A stretch of 64,000 bases of DNA, taken from Sarcina sp. DSM 11001. Lineage in GTDB: Bacteria; Bacillota; Clostridia; Lachnospirales; Lachnospiraceae. Every line of letters starts with the position of its first letter. Positions within the stretch are counted from its first letter, which is position 1. The notes under the pieces were generated by a model that had not been told where the DNA came from, ran no database searches, and was given only the letters and a program-made list of their open reading frames with translations. Made by a program: the position numbers and the translations under genes. Shown in pieces: positions 59,953 through 64,000 of this stretch. The DNA lies in the NCBI RefSeq assembly GCF_900101015.1, contig NZ_FNFZ01000013.1, forward strand, positions 1-64,000, given 5' to 3'.

Positions 59953-61221
59953 TCAGGCGGAAAGCAGTGCCTGAAGTCCTGTGATAAATGCGCGCATGTT
60001 TCTCGCGGCAATGAAGATAAAGACTGCGATCACGATGACGACAAGGACATTGAACCATGTCTTGTTTTTGTATTCCTTCATGATGGCGGTGTCGTTTGCG
60101 ACGATCAGAAGAAGGATGCCTGTGATGGGCAGAAGCAGCGCGTTCGCGGCCTGTGCGAACAGAATGATCTGTGTGGGGCTGGCGCCCAGTGTGCAGGTGG
60201 CAAAAATACCAAATGCGAGGACGATGATCCAGAATACCTTGAAGCGGGCTTCCTTCATGTCTTCACCCCAGCCGAGAATACCGGAGGAGGCGAACGCTGC
60301 AGCCAGCGGAGCGGTGAGCGCGCTGGAGATGCCTGCTGCAAAGAGGCCGATCCCGAAGATCACAGTCGCCCAGCTGCCCAGAAGGGGAGTCAGGGCTTTG
60401 GCCATATCGGCACCGGACGCGATCGTGCCGCCGGTGGCGTGGATCGTAGCGGCGGCGCATATGATGATCGACATGGAAATGATGCCCCCGAGTCCGATGG
60501 AAATGACAGAATCAAATCTGGAATTGCCCAGTGCGTCCTCTTTGTCGCCGGTCTTTCCCCACTTGGTGGAAGCGGAAGCGGCATGGAGATAAATATTATA
60601 AGGCACAACGGTCGTTCCCATCAGGGCTGCGACCGTCATCCAGTCGCCTCCGTCCGGGACCCTGAAACCGAACAGACCGCTGAAAACAGCGCCCCAGTCC
60701 GGTTTGGCAGCAAACGCACAGATCAGGAAGATCACTCCCATCAGCACGACAAGCGCCGTGAGGAAGTTTTCCACCCGTTGATAGCTGCCGGAGAAAAGCA
60801 GGAAAAAAGCGATGATCCCCAGGATAAGCGCAAGAATGATCTTGGCGGTCTGATTGTTCGCCGCAGGGATCGCAGCCTGGATACCGAGGATCGATCCGGT
60901 AAGGTTGCCTGTCTCATAGGCAATGTTGCCGACAAAGACTGCCGCAATGACAAGAATGGAGATCAGGACACGCGCTCCGACACCTGTGAACTTTGCACGC
61001 AGAGCTTCACCCAGTCCCATCCCGGAAACAATACCGAGCCGCGCAGCCATGGACTGCATGACAATGACGGAGATGACGGACAGAAGCATTGCCCAGAGCA
61101 GTGTGTAGCCTGCCGTGGCTCCGGAAATGGAGCACGATGTGACAGTGCCGGGCCCTATAAATGCCGCTGCGACCAGAGCGCCGGGTCCCACATTCTTAAT
61201 CCTTGTAGCCAGTTTACTCAT
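59953..61221 (-). CDS. ycsG: NRAMP-like transporter lacking metal-site residues (YcsG-like)
   Basis: This is a membrane transporter of the NRAMP/APC fold, 422 residues, 11-12 helices. True NRAMP metal transporters have DPGN in helix 1 and MPH in helix 6. Here the matching positions read FIGPGTVTS and TTVVPYNIYLHA, so the Asp, Asn, Met and His ligands are missing. It leads the pxp operon, as ycsG does in the Bacillus subtilis ycsFGI-kipIAR operon. An organic substrate such as 5-oxoproline is therefore more likely than a metal. GAGGAGGTATTTGT precedes the ATG. Confidence 0.9.
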   Translation of the reverse strand: MSKLATRIKNVGPGALVAAAFIGPGTVTSCSISGATAGYTLLWAMLLSVISVIVMQSMAARLGIVSGMGLGEALRAKFTGVGARVLISILVIAAVFVGNIAYETGNLTGSILGIQAAIPAANNQTAKIILALILGIIAFFLLFSGSYQRVENFLTALVVLMGVIFLICAFAAKPDWGAVFSGLFGFRVPDGGDWMTVAALMGTTVVPYNIYLHAASASTKWGKTGDKEDALGNSRFDSVISIGLGGIISMSIIICAAATIHATGGTIASGADMAKALTPLLGSWATVIFGIGLFAAGISSALTAPLAAAFASSGILGWGEDMKEARFKVFWIIVLAFGIFATCTLGASPTQIILFAQAANALLLPITGILLLIVANDTAIMKEYKNKTWFNVLVVIVIAVFIFIAARNMRAFITGLQALLSA

Positions 61222-61289
61222 ACAAATACCTCCTCTATGTTATTTAATGATCCGCGCACTGATTGAAAAAACGCACGTGAATCTTCAAC

Positions 61290-61318
61290 ATTCTACTATG
61301 GAAAAACGACAGGCGCAA
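61290..61318 (-). promoter_or_regulatory. Possible promoter of the pxp operon
   Basis: Minus strand: TTGCGC (61318-61313), a 17-base spacer, TAGAAT (61295-61290). It lies ~70 bases before the ycsG ATG. Confidence 0.45.
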
Positions 61319-61494
61319 TAAATGATGGCCATGTTACTCTCAGACCGGCACGAAATTCGAGGCGTTTTTCGCGTGTTTTTCGCCAAAAACCGGAGTTTTA
61401 ACCGGGACATCGCGGGATAGAATTGACCGTAAGGTATTGATTTACCCTGCGGTATACGGCAGTATATTCTGTAAAAGTTTTTACAGATCGCGGG

Positions 61495-61526
61495 GCGCAA
61501 GACTCGCGGGCGGGTCTTGAATCTTC
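61495..61526. repeat. GCGCAAGACTCGCG palindromic element, copy 2
   Basis: GCGCAAGACTCGCGGGCGGG, then TCTTGAATCTTCAT; relative of 49717-49748. The changed bases keep the stem through G-T pairs. Confidence 0.7.
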
Positions 61527-61601
61527 ATCGCGCAATACCCGTGGCTTCAGACGTCTTTGGATACGTGTGTATGAACAGATACAAAAAGGATGGACAGATC
61601 G

Positions 61602-62846
61602 ATGACTAATCTAAAAAAGTATATAGAAATGAACCTGACTGAATCTGAGGAAAAAAGACTGATCGAGTTTAAGAGGGACATGCATATGCATCCGGAGCTG
61701 TCTCATCAGGAATTTCGGACAACGGAAAAAATCAGGGATTTTCTCCGGACGATTCCCGGAGTGGAAATCCTGGATCTGCACAGAGATCTGACTGGTGTGG
61801 CGGCGAGGATCCGGGGGACGAAGATATCTGATGCTTCGGATATATCTGCTGCTTCGGATACAGGGAGACCAGAACCTGCGGTCAGTGAGATCGGTCTGCG
61901 CGCCGATATCGATGCCATCAGGCAGAAGGAGTGTTACGAGAGTCCCTGGAAGTCGAGGACAGAGGGTGTCATGCATGCCTGCGGCCACGATTTCCATACA
62001 GCTTCCCTCCTGGGAGCTGCGATGCTCCTCTCAAAATGCAGGGACAAGTGGCAGGGCACGGTGGATCTTTTGTTCCAGGAGGCGGAAGAGACGACTGACG
62101 GCGCAAAGGAAATGATCGATGCGGGATTGTTTGAGGTGATCCATCCGCAGATGTTTTTCGGATTTCACAACCGGCCGGAGGTGGAAGCCGGGAAGGTCGT
62201 CTGCCACAGGGGCGCCCTGATGGCAGCGAAGACAAACTTTCATATTACGGTGAAGGGGGTAGGAGGCCATGGCGGAAACCCCCATCTCTGCACGGATCCT
62301 ATCGTCTGCGCGGCAGCGATGATCCAGGCTCTGCAGACTATTGTCAGCCGCAACACCGACCCTCTGCAGAGCGTCGTCATGACGATCGGCTCGATCCACG
62401 GCGGGAGCGTTGAGAATCTGATCTCGGATGAGGTGAAGATGACTGCCAGCATCCGTGCTCTGGAACCAGAGGCAAAGGAAAAAGCCGTCCTTCGGGCTGA
62501 GGAGATCATTTACGGGACAGCGCGCACCTACGGCTGTGAAGCGAAGATCACTTACCGGGAGATCCTTCCGCCCGTTTTGAATACCGATGAGATGTATGAA
62601 CTGGCCAGAAAGGCGGCGGTGACTGCCGTCGGGGAAGCTGATGTCATAGATGCGCGGCCGACCATGGCAAGTGAGGATTTTTCCCTCATCATGGACAGGA
62701 TACCCTCCTTTTTTTACTGGATCGGGAGCGGCACACCAGGGGAGGTCCCGCATGCATGGCACAGTGAAGCCTTCCATACCGACAACAGGGGGATCAGGAT
62801 CGCGGCAGTGACCATGGCCTGTGCGGCGGCAGAGGTGCTGGGGTAA
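61602..62846 (+). CDS. M20D family amidohydrolase/peptidase
   Basis: This is a zinc amidohydrolase of the N-acyl amino acid/IAA-amino acid hydrolase type, 414 residues, cytoplasmic. Metal ligands are in GLRADIDAI, HACGHDFHTA (135-144), FQEAEET (158-164) and FGFHNRPEVEAGK, with HSEAFHTDNRG at the end. A short Asp/Ser/Ala insert (ISDASDISAASDTG, ~75-88) arises from a small duplication. ATG 61602 has AAAGGA eleven bases upstream; ATG 61590 has none. It releases amino acids from acylated or aryl-linked forms. Confidence 0.94.
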   Translation: MTNLKKYIEMNLTESEEKRLIEFKRDMHMHPELSHQEFRTTEKIRDFLRTIPGVEILDLHRDLTGVAARIRGTKISDASDISAASDTGRPEPAVSEIGLRADIDAIRQKECYESPWKSRTEGVMHACGHDFHTASLLGAAMLLSKCRDKWQGTVDLLFQEAEETTDGAKEMIDAGLFEVIHPQMFFGFHNRPEVEAGKVVCHRGALMAAKTNFHITVKGVGGHGGNPHLCTDPIVCAAAMIQALQTIVSRNTDPLQSVVMTIGSIHGGSVENLISDEVKMTASIRALEPEAKEKAVLRAEEIIYGTARTYGCEAKITYREILPPVLNTDEMYELARKAAVTAVGEADVIDARPTMASEDFSLIMDRIPSFFYWIGSGTPGEVPHAWHSEAFHTDNRGIRIAAVTMACAAAEVLG

Positions 62847-63304
62847 AAAGTCCCTGATGATCAACTGGTGAAAAAATCAACTGACGAAAAAACCAACTGA
62901 CAAAAAATCTCCTGAAAAAAACTCCTGAGAAACTCCTGAGAAAAATCTTCTGAAAAAATCACCTGGGAAAAAACCTGAAAATATGATTTGAGAAAAATCT
63001 TCTGGTAAAAAGTCTTCTGAAGAAACGATCAATACCTCCGCACCTGATTTTTTTCGAGTGAAGGCAGAATGAAACAGAATTATATGATAAAATAAGAGAG
63101 CAGACAAAGACCGCGCGGGGATAAATGCGTACTTCATACATGTTTGCGGGCACTCGCCCATGCCACAAGTATGTCAAATTGATCCTGCGGGTATAAATGT
63201 ATATTCCCGGCAGATGACTGAAGCAGGTGCAGCTTATGTACAGTTATCCCGCGTCGGCAACTTATTTTTATAATCTTTTTTAAAGTAACAGGAGGGTTTT
63301 TGAA
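62847..63304. repeat. Intergenic region with tandem repeat after the M20 gene (62850-63020)
   Basis: Ten or so drifting units of 16-17 bases of the type AACTGACGAAAAAACC / CTCCTGAGAAAAATCT begin right after the stop codon. A copy of the TTCATACATGTTTGCGGGCA element follows at 63133-63162. No gene was seen. Confidence 0.75.
63133..63162. repeat. TTCATACATGTTTGCGGGCA element, copy 2
   Basis: This matches 50168-50197 at 29 of 30 positions, with stem GGGC-ACTC-GCCC. Confidence 0.75.
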
Positions 63305-63883
63305 ATGGCAAAAAAGGTTTTACTCTTGTGCGGCGATTTTACTGAAGATTACGAGACAATGGTTCCTTTCCAGGCCCTTGGGGTCCTGGGCTATCAGGTC
63401 GATGCAGTCTGCCCGGATAAGAAGGCAGGAGAAACTGTCGCGACTGCTGTCCATGATTTCCTCGGAGAGCAGACTTATACGGAACTGAGGGGTCACAATT
63501 TTGCCCTCACAGCAGATTTTGACGCGGTTAAGACAGAAGACTATGAGGGTCTCTTCATCACCGGAGGACGTGCTCCGGAATACATCCGGCTGAACGCCCG
63601 CGTGCTGGAGATCGTGCGTGAATTCTTTGCGGCCAATAAACCGGTCGCAGCGATCTGCCACGGTCCTCAGGTGCTCGCTGCAGCGGGTGTGCTGAAGGGC
63701 TATAAGGCAACCGCCTATCCCGCAGTCGGTCCTGATGTCACACTGGCAGGCGGAAACTATGTAGAAGTTCCTGTGGACCAGGCTGTTGTTGACAGGAATC
63801 TTGTCACTGCTCCCGCATGGCCCGGAGATACTGCTATTGTCCGTGCGTTTGCCGAGCTGATGGGAGCAAAGATTACGATCTGA
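63305..63883 (+). CDS. DJ-1/PfpI family protein
   Basis: This protein has 192 residues, cytoplasmic. It has the family's nucleophile elbow in [15 protein letters not shown] (Cys118), an acidic partner near [10 protein letters not shown] (Glu14 or Glu17) and [13 protein letters not shown]. Members act as glyoxalases, deglycase-like enzymes or chaperones; the exact activity is open. AACAGGAGGGTTTTTGAA precedes the ATG. It stands alone near the window end. Confidence 0.94.
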   Translation: MAKKVLLLCGDFTEDYETMVPFQALGVLGYQVDAVCPDKKAGETVATAVHDFLGEQTYTELRGHNFALTADFDAVKTEDYEGLFITGGRAPEYIRLNARVLEIVREFFAANKPVAAICHGPQVLAAAGVLKGYKATAYPAVGPDVTLAGGNYVEVPVDQAVVDRNLVTAPAWPGDTAIVRAFAELMGAKITI

Positions 63884-64000
63884 CCGGAAACTGGATAACA
63901 GGGTCCCGGCATTATATGCTGCGGCAGAAACCGTTTACTGATGGATATTCATTGATGCATAACTGATAGGAACGGATAGACTGATAATCACTGATAGAAA
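63884..64000. other. Window end, no feature seen
   Basis: The last 117 bases hold no gene and no clear hairpin. TGATAG/TGATA-like strings recur, which may be the start of another repeat array cut by the window edge. Confidence 0.4.

Larger units (their letters stand above)
61222..61601. other. Intergenic region with palindromes
   Basis: It contains a possible operon promoter (61290-61318), a GCGTTTTTCGCGTGTTTTTC string (about 61361-61380) recalling 50070-50090, and the GCGCAAGACTCGCG element at 61495-61526. No gene was seen. Confidence 0.55.

Noticed and set aside
59953-61221. Calling this gene mntH (Mn/Fe transporter)
   Set aside because: The DPGN and Met-Pro-His type metal motifs are absent, and the operon context is 5-oxoproline use.
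6541-63020. Tandem repeats considered as CRISPR arrays
   Set aside because: Units are 9-50 bases, adjacent or nearly so, drift along the array, have no unique spacers, and no cas genes are present.
1-64000. tRNA, rRNA, T-box or known riboswitch structures
   Set aside because: No cloverleaf with a conserved TTCGA arm, no T-box TGGNACC-type bulge and no recognised aptamer core was found by eye; a covariance-model scan was not possible.

Overview
The window reads as a chromosomal stretch from a Gram-positive anaerobe of the class Clostridia, most likely Lachnospiraceae. The grounds are: strong AGGAGG-type ribosome binding sites with GTG and TTG starts; lipoproteins and secreted proteins of Firmicutes type; MarR, XRE, DegV, BioY, DUF4298, DUF6155 and BspA-type LRR families typical of Clostridia; a kip/ycs-type 5-oxoproline operon; and a roughly even GC content. 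No rRNA, tRNA, CRISPR array, complete insertion sequence or phage module was recognised. The assignment is an inference from gene families, not from a marker gene.

Layout. 0-8 kb: a DUF6155 protein, a Gfo/Idh/MocA oxidoreductase, an alpha/beta hydrolase, a methyltransferase with a broken partial duplicate, and two lipoproteins. 8-18 kb: a frameshifted AAA-ATPase/nuclease-like gene, a large M16 metalloprotease, a DUF1295 membrane protein, a Nudix hydrolase fused to a SLOG-type domain, a small Cys-rich protein and an asparaginase. 17-31 kb: secreted and surface functions (acidic anchored protein, GH105-like enzyme, P1 peptidase, GH13 alpha-glucosidase), a family III CoA-transferase, and an operon pairing a solute-binding protein with a membrane SpoIIE-type phosphatase. 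31-38 kb: a class II aldolase coupled to a PHP phosphoesterase, an MBL hydrolase, a decayed lipoprotein, an ABM monooxygenase, an in-frame ABC-ATPase/NudC chimera and a DUF523 protein. 38.6-41.4 kb: a radical SAM/SPASM enzyme translationally coupled to a membrane protein with a cytoplasmic, ten-cysteine Ser/Ala/Cys repeat tail. This is the most striking unit and is probably a peptide-modification system. 41-48 kb: a marR-degV operon with a double operator, DUF4298, bioY with a BirA box, a dipeptidase, DUF1275 and an MFS transporter. 48-56 kb: ATP-grasp, XRE regulator, second class II aldolase, lactate permease with an L-2-hydroxyacid dehydrogenase, and a TSUP transporter. 56-61 kb: ycsG-pxpB-pxpC-ycsI-pxpA for 5-oxoproline use. 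61-64 kb: an M20 amidohydrolase and a DJ-1/PfpI protein.

Two sequence-scale themes run through the window. One is a dispersed hairpin family built on GGGGACGG / CCGTCCCC with an AAAAGGA-type loop, which sits between genes. The other is short tandem duplication: many genes are followed directly by degenerate tandem repeats with a unit private to that locus, and several proteins carry tandem repeats in secreted or linker regions. Relics of duplicated genes (methyltransferase, oxidoreductase) and several frameshifted genes fit a genome with frequent slippage and duplication-deletion.
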